DNA from: Ptiloglossa arizonensis
Lineage: Eukaryota > Arthropoda > Insecta > Hymenoptera > Colletidae
Length of the DNA: 64,000 nt
Direction of reading: 5' to 3'
Assembly (NCBI RefSeq): GCF_051014685.1
Contig: NC_135048.1
Span: forward strand, 26,988,543 to 27,052,542
Position 1 is the stretch's first letter. Every line of letters begins with the position of its first letter. This document shows positions 25,271 through 37,440 of this stretch, piece after piece. The position numbers and the translations under genes are program-made. Below the pieces are notes generated by a model, which saw only the letters and a list, made by a program, of their open reading frames with translations, was not told where the DNA came from and made no database searches.

Positions 25271-26229
25271 TAAAATTTGCAACGAATGTTCAAAGCTCAA
25301 GAACTTACATAGAAAAGAGACACGAGAGGGATAAAGTATCTGCTCCGAAGGTTTATCGAAAATCGTATCGTCCAACGAAATTTCCACGATTCGTGGCCCG
25401 AATTACGGTGAGAAGATCGATTTGGTGATTTCCTCCACCCCGTGTACACGTACAGGTACAAGACGCGTGCACGGAGGATGCAGCGAGCGAAACGCGCACG
25501 CGCGCCCGCCCGGCGCGTACGCGCGAGCGCGGTAATATTATTTAACGTTAAACTATCACGTGGTTTCTTTTCTTCTTTTTTTTTTTTATTACTGGCACTC
25601 TCTCGCTCGGTGGCGGAGCTCAAAGGCACCGGTTAAGGCACAATCGTTCGTCGTACATCACGCTGGCGAGAGGGATGTATCGAGCTGATCTTCGGCCGGT
25701 CCGTCGACGAGCAGCTGGCGGGGTCCGCGGCGACCAAAGGGACCTGTGTCGGTGTGCGTCGACCAATACCGAGGACTTGAGCAATTTTACGTCGATCCGA
25801 TCGCCGATCGTAAAGTCATTTGCGCGAGGCTCGCGCGCACCTCGTGACGTCCGCTCTTCCGCGCTGTCTCCTCTCACCTTTTATCCCCCTTCTTTGTTCA
25901 CCGAGCCTCTGACCCAACCCCAGCCGTCGATCTCTCGCGAAAAGTCCTCAAAATTCTCACCGTACACGGAAGAATCCCTACCAGGAAGGTCACCCTCTCT
26001 CTTCGGCGTCACTCAGCCTCGGCATCCATCGTGATTCGGTTCCTCGTGACACGAGGGTCTGACTTCTTCGTCCACGAATCTCTCGGTACACCTACTCTGA
26101 TGTTCCTCCACTCGAGGAGATCAAGAATATTCACCGATTCGTGAAACACTTCAATGGAAAAGAGTCTTCGACGGTTCTTCCTCGAGGACCTACGGCTCTT
26201 CGCGAATCTCTCGAGGCGCTGAAAATCCT
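25271..26229. other. 3' flank of the knirps-family gene; no gene recognised
   Basis: CpG-rich DNA downstream of the receptor's stop codon. Its 3' UTR probably runs into this interval, but no clear AATAAA close to the stop was found on the minus strand. Confidence 0.35.
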
Positions 26230-26500
26230 CCAAATCTACCCGAAACGTTTCTCTTCACCTTCGATCTGGAAGTGTCGTTCTTCATACTTATATGTTTCAG
26301 CGTCTCGTTCATCCTGGAGCATACCTCGTGGAATCTCTCGAACCACCGAAACTCTGAATCTCCACCTTCCTCGAAACGTTTTTCTTCACCTTCGATCTGG
26401 AAGTGTCGTCCTTTACACCTATATGTTTCAGCGTCTCGTTCATCCTCGAGCACTCTCCACGAATCTCTCGAAACTCTACTAACTGCTTCCATCTACCATC
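26230..26500. repeat. 129-bp tandem duplication, about 2 copies
   Basis: CTTCACCTTCGATCTGGAAG, GTGTCGT.CTT and TATATGTTTCAGCGTCTCG occur at about 26252-26315 and again at about 26380-26445. It lies about 300 bp downstream of the receptor stop codon, probably in its 3' UTR. Confidence 0.85.
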
Positions 26501-26777
26501 GACTCTAATATGCCCCGATTGGCGAAACATTTCCCTCTGGTTCGCTCGAGAAACGATCTCCTCCCGCGAGCCGATTCCTCGCATGGTCACCCCCTATTTC
26601 TTCGTTCGTTTCGTTACCGAGGCCCCCGTTGGTCCCCCTCTAGAGACAACAATAAGTCTCTGTGCGACGAGGCAAGCGCGTTCCCCCGTGGATCGGCGAG
26701 CGACGCCTGTACATCGATTCCCGGTCGAGCCGGGTCTCGTTTACCTATCGAGAGCCGTCCTCAGCGCAGCTCCGGGG

Positions 26778-28948
26778 TCATGTCTTTCTGGTGAGATCGA
26801 GAGGCGGCCCCGTGTCCTGTAGGAGCTCGTTGTCCTCGCTGTCGGTCGACCTTTCCTCTTCCGTGCTACCGGTGTCCGCCTCCCGTCCGTCCGCGCGTCC
26901 GCTCTTCATGCTCAGGTCGATCGGCTCGTCCTGTTCCGGGCCCAGTGATCTAAGGAACGCGAGACTCTTGTCGTAGGCCGCCTCCATCTGTGTCCTCGTG
27001 CATCCGCTGTCCGTCTCCGGGCAACCGTCACGTGAGTTTCTGTTGTTGTCGTCCTCGTCGCGTTTCGGTGACGGGGTCGATCTTGGACTGACGCTGTCGC
27101 TAGACGAGCTGGTCAGGCTGGCCACCATCTGCGTGGCACCGACCTGGTTAACGTAAGGGACGATGAACCGCTGCTGGAACGGGAAGAACGGCGCGTTCAG
27201 TAGCTGCATGTGCGTCAACGCCGGATGAAAGAACGGTGGACTCCTCCACATCGGGAACCTGGAGACCTCCGGCCTGAGCAACTCGTGGGGTCCCCTCACC
27301 AGGTCCACGGGCCTCAACAGTGGATCCTGGCCCGGTCTTGCGGTCATGTCGGACGTCCTCAGTTGACCGGTGATGTCCTGGGGCCTCAACACCACCGCGT
27401 CCTCCCGTTTCGGGTAACGGTCCTGTTGATGGTGGTGATGGTGATGGTAACTGTTCGCGGTGGTCGTGGTCGTTGTCACCATACCGACCACCGCGGCGCT
27501 CGTGGTCCCGGAGTTCTCGTTGTTGTTCGTATTGTTGTTCGCCACGTCCAGCGAGCCGAACGCCTTCTCGTACGCGGACTTTGGGTCCTTGATTAGACGG
27601 GTCTGGGCCTGCTGGGACTGTTCCTGGAGGAGGCAGTGGATCTTGAACCAGTTCGAGCGACGACCGTACCGGGAGCCGGACTTCGACATCCCGACCATCA
27701 GACACTTACGGAGGCGGCAGGCCTTGCAGGCGGTACGGTTCTTCTTGTTGATCACGCACACACCGCCGTTCTTGCACTCGGAGATGCTGCCTAGATTGTT
27801 GTAGGTGCGCCCGAAGAACGACTGTTTGGGCAGAAAACAGACCGAGGGGACGATCGTTAGAGATGGAATTCGGATTTGCCATCGGTGGATCCCCGTGCGT
27901 GACCTTGAACGGCCGAAAGATCGCGAGGGTTACCTACTGTGCACGGTTCGTGAGATGTACTGCGCTCATGATACGGTTAAATCGATTACTCCCCACTTTG
28001 GCGAAACATCTACTCCCTTCGAGACACGGGTCCAAGGACACATCGATACAGCCATGATATTAGCTTATTCGGAAAGTCATTTTTTTTTTTTTTTGGTGAA
28101 AATGAAAAATGACATTTTTTTAGAGCGTATAAACATTTGATTAAATCATACATTCTCCATTTTGGAAAACGAAATGACTTTCCGAACGACCCAATACTTT
28201 CTTCGTGGCTCGATCCAATCAGTATGCGTGTCTGCGGCCGAAAGAGACGAAGTGCGTATTGCACTTCGACCAATTAGACTCGCGAGACTTCTTGTCATCC
28301 ACGCACAGTAGATATTCCTTGAATATGGAGACATATAGTATTGAAACGTGTAACCCGAGAATGTGATTGTACCGAAATCACGAATATTTTGATCGCTCAA
28401 GGCCACTTCCCACAAAGTATCTTCGGTTTTACATTGTGATTTGTAAGAAAATGTCACTGCACTGCAAATCTGTCCATCAATAGCAGTTTTGACATTTAAT
28501 CTTTCACTGTTCGGTTTCTTTTACAGAGAATTTAAAGCAAAGGGGTGGAGCAAATGGGTGGAGCAAAGGAGTGGAGCAAAGTGGGGGTTACTTACTCTCG
28601 GTGGCCCCGAGCGGCCGAAACATTTGGCTCGCACCTGCTACGTGGCTCGATAGAAACGCGAAACGAAAGGGACAACACAGCCACGGAGACCAATCCGTCA
28701 ACAGGATCAGCGCAAACTCCTGGTAATCGTAACGTCAGGAGTTGCACGCCTCCAAGTATATTACAATTTCCCCGCTGCTCCGCACTCGCGAGAACAAGAA
28801 GCGGAGAAGACTGTCCAAAGAGACCAAACGGCTCTTCTAGAGGTCAGAGGAGGGATGGAGGGATACTGACCTTGCAACCTTCGCACGTGAAGGCCCCGAA
28901 GTGAAAACCCGCGGCCGGCTCTCCGCAGACCCTGCAGAGCTGATTCAT
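26778..28948 (-). CDS. knrl: knirps-family nuclear receptor (NR0A), two zinc-finger and C-terminal exons
   Basis: This is a sequence-specific transcription factor of the knirps/knrl/eagle family, orphan receptors that have a DNA-binding domain but no ligand-binding domain. The first exon (28948-28871) encodes [17 protein letters not shown] and ends CEGCK. It is preceded by a TTTTTGTTGCAG acceptor and followed by a GTCAGT donor. The second exon (27821-26778) begins [18 protein letters not shown] and runs to a TGA stop. The join is phase 0 across a 1049-nt intron. Numbered from MNQ (373 aa), zinc finger 1 uses C5, C8, C22 and C25, and finger 2 uses C42, C48, C58 and C61. They are followed by the family-specific knirps box ([20 protein letters not shown]). 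Downstream are Asn, Thr and His-rich stretches (six His near 152-157) and two CtBP-type motifs: PIDLSMK near 326-332 and a C-terminal PLDLTRKT. Family knowledge: these proteins act in segmentation, tracheal or neural patterning as short-range repressors that recruit CtBP. Family assignment is very secure. The choice among kni, knrl and eg is inference; the paired DLS/DLT motifs and the box wording look most like knrl. Confidence 0.93.
28060..28194. mobile_element. MITE copy 4, inside the receptor's zinc-finger intron
   Basis: TTAGCTTATTCGGAAAGTC on the left and TTTCCGAACGACCCAA on the right, flanked by TA (28058-28059 and 28195-28196). It sits in the 1049-nt intron between the two zinc-finger exons, well away from both splice sites. 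Confidence 0.9.
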
Positions 28949-29034
28949 CTGCAACAAAAAGATTCGACACGGGGTTACGCTTAGAAACCGGTGGCCATTT
29001 CGAACGATCGAAGCTTAGAAGCAACCTGTGTGCC

Positions 29035-29225
29035 AATCGTAAACGCGTGTTTCTTTTGAGAAAAATATCGTAAATGCGTGTTTCTCTTGAGTAAAAAATC
29101 GTAAACGCGTTTCTCTTGAGAGAAAAATTGTAAACGCGTATTTTTCTTGAGAAAAAAATTGTAAACGCATGTTTCTCTTGAAAGAAAAATCGTAAACACG
29201 TGTTTCTCTTGAGAAAAAAAATCAA
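29035..29225. repeat. minisatellite I, 31-bp unit, 6 copies
   Basis: ATCGTAAACGCGTGTTTCTC plus TTGAGAAAAA is repeated from about 29036 in steps of about 31 bp. It starts about 90 bp upstream of the MNQ exon of the knirps-family gene, in its long first intron. Confidence 0.93.
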
Positions 29226-29439
29226 CATATCGTGGGCCGAAACATCAACCATTTCTACACCGACGATCGCTGCACGCATTTGGTAACGTCTGATCGATCA
29301 TCGAGTATTTAACAACCATCCGTGAAACAACATCTACATCACCTCTGGAGAAATTGTTTTCAGTTGTCTCGCAATCTCGACGATTAAAACGCTTAAACCA
29401 GAAACTTAACTGGGGCACAGTACAATAGAAAGGTTGTGA

Positions 29440-29664
29440 AAATAGTCAAAATAGAATAATTTTCAAAATACTCGAGAACTTCAAAATAGAACAATTCTTA
29501 AGACACTTGAGAACTTCAAAATAGAATAATTTTCAAGACACATGAGAACATCACAATAGAATAATTTTCAAGATTCCCAAGAACTTCAAATTAGAAGAAT
29601 TCTTAAGACACTCGAGAACTTCAAAATGGAATAATTTTGAAGACACTCGAGAACTTCAAAATAG
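29440..29664. repeat. 35-bp minisatellite J, copy block 1
   Basis: GAACTTCAAAATAGAATAAT plus TTTCAAGACACTCGA is repeated with GAACTTC at 29476, 29511, 29546, 29581, 29616 and 29651, exactly 35 bp apart. It joins the MITE remnant at 29665 directly. Confidence 0.95.
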
Positions 29665-29761
29665 AAGAAAAGAAACACAATTCTTTCAAAGCGTGTAAAC
29701 ATTTTATCAAACTATATATTCTCCATTTTGGAAAACGAAATTACTTTCCGATACAACCCAA
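29665..29761. mobile_element. MITE copy 5 (half element fused to minisatellite J)
   Basis: Only the right half is present, from AAAAGAAACACAATT through TTCTCCATTTTGGAAAACGA to GATACAACCCAA. The left inverted end is missing and is replaced by the 35-bp array. Confidence 0.88.
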
Positions 29762-32279
29762 TGTATCACCGATCGAGACAGAAGATCCGTGAACGACGAA
29801 GGATCCAGCATCGCAACGCGCCGATTCCGCTCGAATCGAACGCGAACACGAGCGCCAATCACCGAACGACTCGCTGTGAATCCCTGCGGAACGCGACGTG
29901 ACGCGACACTCTGGTAAAAAAGGTTTCTCGTGTTCCCTCGATGGTCGACCGAGTAGTTCGATTCGGTTGCGAGACCGTGTTCCTATTAAAACCTAGTTAG
30001 CCAGTCGTTACCAGCGTGCCAGGATGCAGCCTTGGCGACCATCAAACGAGAAAGGATGACCGAACGAGAAAGGTAAATCGCTAAGGAGATAGATAAGGAG
30101 GCAGTGGATGTTGTTCGCGCGAGGAGGGTGCGCGATCTGGTTCGCGCTTGCGCAAACGAGCCGATCTTCGCCAAGAGGGACGTTCTTCGTGCGTTGATAC
30201 GTCATGAGAGCACACAATCGACTATATACGAACGAATAGAAATGTTTCTAGAATTTCATTTCGATTGTTTTTAGGAAGAAGAACTTCTAATGAGAGCATG
30301 AATGGATTCGAGGAAATATTTTATTGGACAAATATTGTATTAACAGTGAAACTACCGACAGATTTTGGTACATTGACCCTTTCCACTCGAGAGACGATCC
30401 TCGATCGCCACTTAATTCGGTGTACTTTCTCCAATTGGGAAAACCATCGTGGTTTGGAATTGAAATTAAAATTCAATTATTCTTTTCTTGTAATATGTAT
30501 ACATATGTATACAAAATGTTGAAATGAAAATGTTCCGTTTTAAATTAATTACACGAAGGATTTCATCGAGGTGCTAGTTTCTGATAACAGAAAAGCTTCG
30601 AGTGCAAAGAATTAAAGTGTTTTTTGAATGTATTTCGGGAAAACCAATGATCGAGAAAAAAGGGAACTTGTGGAATTGATTATGTGTGTAGAGTAGATAA
30701 AGTCGGGTCTTTTAAAAATATACTATGGAATTTTAAGCAATTTTCATTGTAATTGTAATTGAAACTGGCTGTTTTGTCTGGTTGGTAAATCTAGTGTTGA
30801 AATTGGCTTCGAAGGGTTTGACTGTGCACGTTGAACATTAAAACGTCGATGTTGAGTCGACTTGAGGGCAACACCTCTGATGAGAGTAAACCTGGATACG
30901 TGAAAATATTTATTACATTTTATTTCAGTTAATTTCGAATTGTTTCATTCGAGAATTTATTCAGTAATAATCTACGGAGAAAGTATCTCAAAAAATCAGA
31001 CAAGAGGATTAAGAAATGGAAGATCCGGGTGCTAGGTGGACGAGTAGAAATATTTTAAAAATTTGCTCGCAGTTAGCTTCCAAAGATCCGATCTCCCTCA
31101 CTCGTCTGTGAAGCGTCACGTTCGCGAGTTTGTTTAACAAAAGTCCGCAAGAAAAATCCCGCGAAACCGAACAACCGAGAGAGCAACACCGAGACAAGTG
31201 TCTTCGATGACTGATCAGAAATACTGATCTTCCACGGTGCGTTAAATCATCGACTGAGGTCATCGTTGGAAGATCGTCGATCGAGGTCAAAGATACCAAC
31301 CGCAGAAGAATATACTATATAACACGTGAGCATTGAAACTGGACTCGAGACTCAAGAAAGACCTCGCGGAAATACACCGCCATTTTTAAATCTTCGATCA
31401 AAAATTACGCCGAAAGGATAACCAAATCTCGCGTACTCCGATACCGAGCGCAAGAACGTATAAAAAATCAATGAATAGTCTCTCTGGCTAGAAATCGTTC
31501 ATAATTTCCGTTAATTGTCCCAGCTGGACGCTCTTCGACCCTCTCGGCCGAAACTTGAACACTGCACACGTGTACAGCGCGTGGTCGATGCTTAAGAAGA
31601 GACGAGTGACATCAAAAATGTATCTTGGCGAACAAGATTGAACATCGAACAAGATGCATCAAAAATGAATTTTCCCGTTTCACCGAGCCCGTGGGTATCT
31701 AGGTGAGACGGCTGATGGTTTCTTGTGGGAACGGCCGAAGGATGGTGCAGAAGAAGCAGAAAGAAAGAAAAGAAAAAAAAAAAAAGGTTAAACGTCCAAC
31801 AGATGACGCGGCTGTGTCACCTCGGTTCTAATCCCTGCACTCGGCCGCTGCACTCGGCCGCTGCACTCCAACGGAACTGAATAACGTTCCACGAGGGGCC
31901 TGCTCGGTTCGGTGTTTCCTTCTCCCGTCGCAAGAGGATAGGCTATCGCCGTCTCTCGTTTCCACCACTCTCGTGGTAAAGCCGTGATTCGACCCTCTAC
32001 GGGCCGCTTAATCGCACACCCGCATCCGCGGAGACGTCTCATTAAGTAACGCGCGAAGGTAATGCCGATGACGAATGGCACTCGACGGTGAAATGAAAGT
32101 AGCGTGCCAACCGCGGGATCTTTTTCCTCGCGTTACACGGCTGATGATTCGCCTTCACGCCGTTGAAGCAGGGTTACCACGTGCCGGGTGATTTTTCCTT
32201 CAGTCGAGGATCCGCGACGCGAAACAGCGTTTACGTTTTCTTCCGTTTTCGCGAATCGTACGCGCGGTGTGTTTCTCAT
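29762..32279. other. intronic or intergenic DNA, no gene recognised
   Basis: This lies within the presumed 6.15-kb first intron of the knirps-family gene. A poly-A-rich purine run is near 31760-31785 and a CACTCGGCCGCTG duplication is near 31850. No exon-like sequence matched a known family. Confidence 0.4.
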
Positions 32280-33124
32280 TTTCGCGCATTGGGGATCAGG
32301 GGTGCTGAACTTAGCTTAGGGTAATAATGAGTATTCGCATGGACTCATTTTTAATGTATGAAATAGTGAAAAGGTTTCTCGGGTTTCTCGGATCGTTTAT
32401 GTGGATCATTTTTCATTTTGGCGCTTTGGGGATCAGGGGTGCTGAACTTATCCTAGGGTAATAATGAGTATTCACATGGACTCATTTTTGTATTGATAAG
32501 CTTCTATAATGTATGTAGTGGCGCGGAAAATAGTAAAAGTTTTAAAGTTTTTCGGTTTTCTCGGATCGTTTACATGGATAATTTTTAATTTTGGCACTTT
32601 GGGTACGAGAAGTGCTAAACTAACCCTACGGTAATAATAAGTATTCACATGGACTCATTTTTATATCGACAACTTTTTATAATGTTTTATAGCAGAAACG
32701 TTTTTCAGTTTTCTCGAATCGTCCACGTGGATAATTATATAATTACAATTTTGACATTCTGGAAACTAACAGGTGCTACACTAGTCCTACGGTAGCGATG
32801 AGTATTCACACGAACTCATTTTTATATTAATAACCTTTTATAATATGTGTAATGAGCCGAGAAATAGCGTAAACGTTTTTCAGTTTTCTCGAATCGTCCA
32901 CGCGGATAATTACATAATTACAATTTTGACACTCTGGAGGATGAGAGGCAGTAAATTAACCCTAGAGTAGCGATATTTATACAAAGCAAGTTTCACGTTA
33001 ACAATCTTGCACGATATTGCGCACGAGAAACAAAAACTTCCTTAAATTTCACGAATCGTTCACGAAGGACGCAAGATACACGGAAACGATTATAATTATA
33101 ATTCTGATCATAAAAGTAGCGCGC
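32280..33124. repeat. satellite K, 135-175 bp units, about 5 copies
   Basis: TAGGGTAATAATGAGTATTC, ACATGGACTCATTTTTATA and TTTTCTCGGATCGTTTACAT recur. GGTAATAATGAGTATTC-type cores lie near 32320, 32456, 32630 and 32792, with a decayed copy near 32967. A further remnant of the same unit lies at 33795-33890. Confidence 0.88.
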
Positions 33125-33790
33125 AAAATATCTAAAACGTCCGAGATTCTTCTGTTTTCTCGAAAATTCACATAGAAGCAAAATATCTAAAACATCCGAG
33201 ATTCTTCTGTTTTCTCGAAAATTCACATATAGTAGAAGCAAAATATCTAAAACATCCGAGATTCTTCTGTTTTCTCGAAAGTCCACGTAGAAGCAAAATA
33301 TCTAAAACATCCGAGATTCTATTGTTTTCTCGAAAATTCACGTAGGAGAAAAATATCTAAAACATCCGAGATTCTTCTGTTTTCTCGAAAGTTCACGTAG
33401 GAACAAAATATCTAAAACATCCGAGATTCTTCTGTTTTCTCGAAAGTTCACGTAGAAGCAGAATATCTAAAACATCCGAGATTCTTCTGTTTTCTCGAAA
33501 CTTCACGTAGGAACAAAATATCTAAAACATCCGAGATTCTTCTGTTTTCTCGAAAGTTCACGTAGAAGCAGAATATCTAAAACATCCGAGATTCTTCTGT
33601 TTTCTCGAAAGTTCACGTAGGAGCAAAATATCTAAAACATCCGAGATTCTATTGTTTTCTCGAAACTTCACGTAGGAGCAAAATATCTAAAACATCCGAG
33701 ATTCTTCTATTTTCTCGAAAGTTCACGTAGGAACAAAATATCTAAAACGTCCGAGATTCTTCTGTTTTCTCAAGAGTCCACGTAGGAGCA
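33125..33790. repeat. minisatellite L, 55-bp unit, 12 copies
   Basis: AAAATATCTAAAACATCCGA, GATTCTTCTGTTTTCTCGAA and AGTTCACGTAGGAGC recur at 33125, 33180, 33240, 33295, 33350, 33405, 33460, 33515, 33570, 33625, 33680 and 33735. Spacing is 55 bp except one 60-bp step with an extra TAGTA. Copies are very similar. On both sides the array is bordered by parts of a satellite K unit. Confidence 0.97.
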
Positions 33791-33890
33791 AAAGAGATAA
33801 TTATAATTTAAATCATGGAAGTTTACATTCCGGTCGCAAGAGGTACTAAATTAACCCTACGGTGTATAACGAGGCTTATTAATACGGAGT

Positions 33891-35100
33891 GCGTTTTACG
33901 CGAGCAAGCTTGTACACTGTCAAAAGTTTGGGTACCTCCATGTTCTTTATTACACTGTATAACATAATTACCGGAACGTGACTCTAACGATTCTGTTATT
34001 TCAATCCGTGTCTAGAAACGAACAGCGCGGATCACTTTATCACCGTTCCTCGTCCGTGTACTCTTTGTTTTATACACAAATGTCGGTGTAACCAGTTAAT
34101 CCTCCCGTAGCGTATATTCGACGATCGAGAAATACCAACGTCGAAAGAACACTCGTGAAAATTGTTAAACGAATGTTTGGGCGAACATTACTCGAGATAC
34201 GATCGAAAAATTAATTCAAAAGATGCTTAGAATTGTTCGTGCGGCAAAGAAATCGAAGAAAAAGCTATTCGAGGGAAACGTGGGCATAAAATTATTTTAT
34301 AACAGTATATATTCTTGCCGTAATAAAGTAAGATACTCCGAATGATACAAAAATAATTTTCTATATGCATGATTCAACGAATAATCGCACAATTCCGCGT
34401 AACGTACTTCTTGTACAGTAGTCTCAAACTTTTAGTCGACAATGTCTAGACTTCTTTAATATTTGCTCATTTTCCACAAAGTTTTCACGTACTATACAAA
34501 TGTTCAATAATACATATAGTAAAACCTCGTCTAAATCTACCAAAATAGAAAAAATTAGCTATAAAAGGGTTACTTCGATTTCGAATCATACTCTTCGGTA
34601 TTTAAAACGACCAAATGATACAACGAAAGAAAATTATACAAAAAATTAAAGATTCTCTTTCGAATAAACAAACTCACCTGGAAATATGAACAATTACCCA
34701 CCACGGAGTCAATTCTGACAAATTCGATTGCAAATTAATTAAAACCCGTACAAAACCTTGATTCTCATGTTCCTTAAAATACTCAACGATAAATACACTT
34801 TGTACAAAAAAAAACTCGTCTCACTTCTCTCCTTAAAAATCCATTCTCGAAAAATTCTCCCACTTCTATTATTAACCACAGAACCCCAAGACTATCAAAG
34901 ACACCCTCGTTACCCAACGACACAAAATTATTAATTCGTGTCACGGTTTCTAAGAACCATAACCAAGTGATCAATACTCGTCGAGGATCCACGAACGCGT
35001 GCACAGCGTCGGATCCTCGAAGCCCGTGGATTCGACAACGAGATACGATGCACTGACCGCGAAAAGAGAAAAAGAAAAAGATGTTGAAAGAAAAACTCAC
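33891..35100. other. intron of the knirps-family gene model, no other feature
   Basis: AT-rich sequence without open frames of note. It directly precedes, in plus coordinates, the donor of the proposed N-terminal exon. Confidence 0.4.
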
Positions 35101-35259
35101 CACGTCGGTGTTGGCTGCTGCCGAGGCGATCGTCGACGTAGGCGTCCACCACCCCGCAGTGGCGGATGTCGTACTTGTAATGATACCAACACCCGTTGCT
35201 CCAGGGATGGATCCGCTCCCAGCCAATCCTACCGAGCTCGACAAATCGCCCACGTCCAT
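35101..35259 (-). CDS. knrl: probable N-terminal coding exon of the knirps-family gene
   Basis: The reading frame from the ATG at 35259 encodes 53 residues starting MDVGDLSSSVGLAGSG and containing TAGWWTPTSTIASAA. It ends in GACGTG directly before a consensus GTGAGT donor (35100-35095). The donor is phase 0 and so is the acceptor of the MNQ exon at 28948, so splicing would read ...[13 protein letters not shown] and give a 426-aa protein. The frame stays open upstream to at least 35490 but has no other ATG, so 35259 is the first ATG. The residues are Gly/Ser/Thr/Ala-rich with no known domain. The alternative is that this is 5' untranslated sequence, with translation starting at the MNQ ATG that lies exactly at the next exon's first base. 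The intron would be 6152 nt. The exon's upstream limit (TSS or acceptor) was not determined. Confidence 0.5.
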
Positions 35260-35599
35260 TCGATGTTCTTTAATCTCTCGATGTAAACCGTTCGCGCCGG
35301 TCCCTCGAGCCGTCTGTCCCGTGTTTGATGTCGCGGGCCGACATTTTCGCGCGTGTCCTACAACCACCGCCGTCGTCGCCGCCGTCGTTGGAAATTTCGT
35401 CGGGCGTCGCGGATTCTCACGATCACGGTAAACCGGGACCACCGGCCGCTTCCTCGCTCGTTGTCGGTACACCGTGTGAACTGGAATCACGAACGGGGGG
35501 TTTCGAATATTTTCGGGGAACCACCGGTCGCGAGTGCGCGATGAGAGCTTCTTGTCGGATCGAGAGGTAAAATTTACGATTCGAACGGAAAGGAGGTGT

Positions 35600-36740
35600 T
35601 TGAGAGATGATCACAGGGAGGATGAGAGTGTTTGTATGAGAGAGTATAAGGTTGAATTGTTTAATTTTTGGGAGAAGTGAGTTTTAAGGGATGAGTCTGA
35701 ATATTCAGCACTCGAAGAGATTGATAATGATAGAATGTCCAGAAGAGATGTTTGACGATTTGGAAAGGAGTGTTGGTATGAGGGAATATAAGGCTGAACT
35801 GTTTAATTTTTGGGAGAAGTGAATTTTAAGGGATGAATTTTAGGGTTCGTGAGGCACTCGAAGGTAGAATGTCGAGAAGAGATGTTTGACGATTTGAATG
35901 GAAACTAGGTGTTTGAGAGAGCATTACAAGGAGGATGAGAGTGTTGATATGAGAGAGTGGGTAGTTAAATTGTTTAATTTCTGGGAGAAGTAAGTTTTAA
36001 GGGATGAATTTGAATATTTGTGAGGCACTCGAAGGTAGAATGTCGAGAAGAGATGTTTGACGATTTGAATGGGAACTAGGTGTTTGAGAGAGCATTACAA
36101 GAAGGATGAGAGTGTTGATATGAGAGAGTGGGTAGTTAAATTGTTTAATTTCTGAAAGAAGTAAGTTTTAAGGGATCAATTTGAATATTTGTGAGGCACT
36201 CGAAGGTAGAATGTCGAGAAGAGATGTTTGACCTTTTGAAAGGAAACTAGGTGTTTAAGAAACCATTACAGGGAGGATGAGAGTGTTGGTATGAGAGAGT
36301 ATAAGGCTGAATTGTTTAATTTTTGGGAGAAGTAATTTTTAAGGAATGAATTTGAATATTCAGCACTCGAAGAGATTAACAATGATAGAATGTCGAGAAG
36401 AGATGTTTAACAATTTGGAAATATAATAAGGCTGAATTGTTTAATTTTCGTGAGAAGTAAATTTTAAGGGATGAATCTGAGTATCATCTCTCATATTCGT
36501 GAGGCACTCGAAGGTAGAATGTCGAGAAGAGATGTTTGACGATTTGAATGGAAACGAGTATTGGTATGAGAGAGTATGTGGCTAACTGTTTAATTTTTAT
36601 GAGAAGTAAGTTTTAAGGGATAAATTTGAATGTTCGCGAGGCACTCGAAGAGATCAACGAAGATAGAATGTCGATGATTCGAATGAAAACGAGGTCTTTG
36701 TAGGATAATAAAAGGAAGGGCGAGAACATTGGTGTAAGGG
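35600..36740. repeat. satellite M, 126-181 bp units, about 6 copies
   Basis: AATGTCGAGAAGAGATGTTT recurs near 35734, 35866, 36037, 36209, 36390 and 36516, with TGGGAGAAGTAAGTTTTAAG, GTGAGGCACTCGAAG and GGATGAGAGTGTTGATATGA in each unit. It lies just upstream of the proposed N-terminal receptor exon. Confidence 0.9.
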
Positions 36741-37440
36741 TATGTATTATCGATTTCTTCGCGAGGTGCTCAAAGAGTATATTATTACACGGGTTAGGAA
36801 CAAAGCGTTCTTAAACTGTAGCACCGGTGAAGATAATATCTCGGGAAGAAATGTTACTTCGATGGCTACGGTTGATTTAAACGAAAACGAAGTCTTTGGG
36901 AGATGATAAAAAAAAACACAAAAATACCGAACGAGAACATTGGTATACGAGAGTAGCATACGCGAAGACAGTATCTCGATAAGAAATGTTACTTCGATGG
37001 CCACGAACGATTTAAAACGGAAACGAGGTCTTCGAGAGATGATAAAAACGAAGACGAGAACATCGGTACATACGAGAGTATCATCGGTGAAGACAGTATC
37101 TCGAGAAGAAATGTTACTTCGTTGGCCACGAACGATTTAAAACGAGAACGAAGTCTTCGAGAAACGATAAAAGAAAGAACGGGGACCATCGGTATACGAG
37201 AATGTATCATCGATTTGTTCCATTTTCGTGGCAAATAATTTGGGAATGAATAATCTGATCGTACCTCGAGGTACTCGAATACGAATATTATTACACCGAC
37301 CGAAGCGTTCTTCGAGTGTGCCACCGGTGAAGACAGTATCTCGAGAAGAAGTATTACTTCGATGGTCGTGGATGATTTAAACGAAAAACGAAGTGTTCGA
37401 GATACGAACAATGGAAGTCAAGAACATCGGTGTACTTAAG
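36741..37440. repeat. satellite N, about 130-bp units, about 4 copies
   Basis: GGTGAAGACAGTATCTCGAG, AAGAAATGTTACTTCGATGG, CCACGAACGATTTAAAAC and GAACATCGGTA recur near 36828, 36967, 37095 and 37337. It seems a diverged neighbour of satellite M, sharing the GAGGT.CTCGA and GAGATGATAA words. Confidence 0.88.

Noticed and set aside
26778..27761. Start of the receptor at 27761
   Set aside because: That codon is GTG inside the second zinc finger; the exon continues upstream to the acceptor at 27821 and joins the exon that encodes finger 1.
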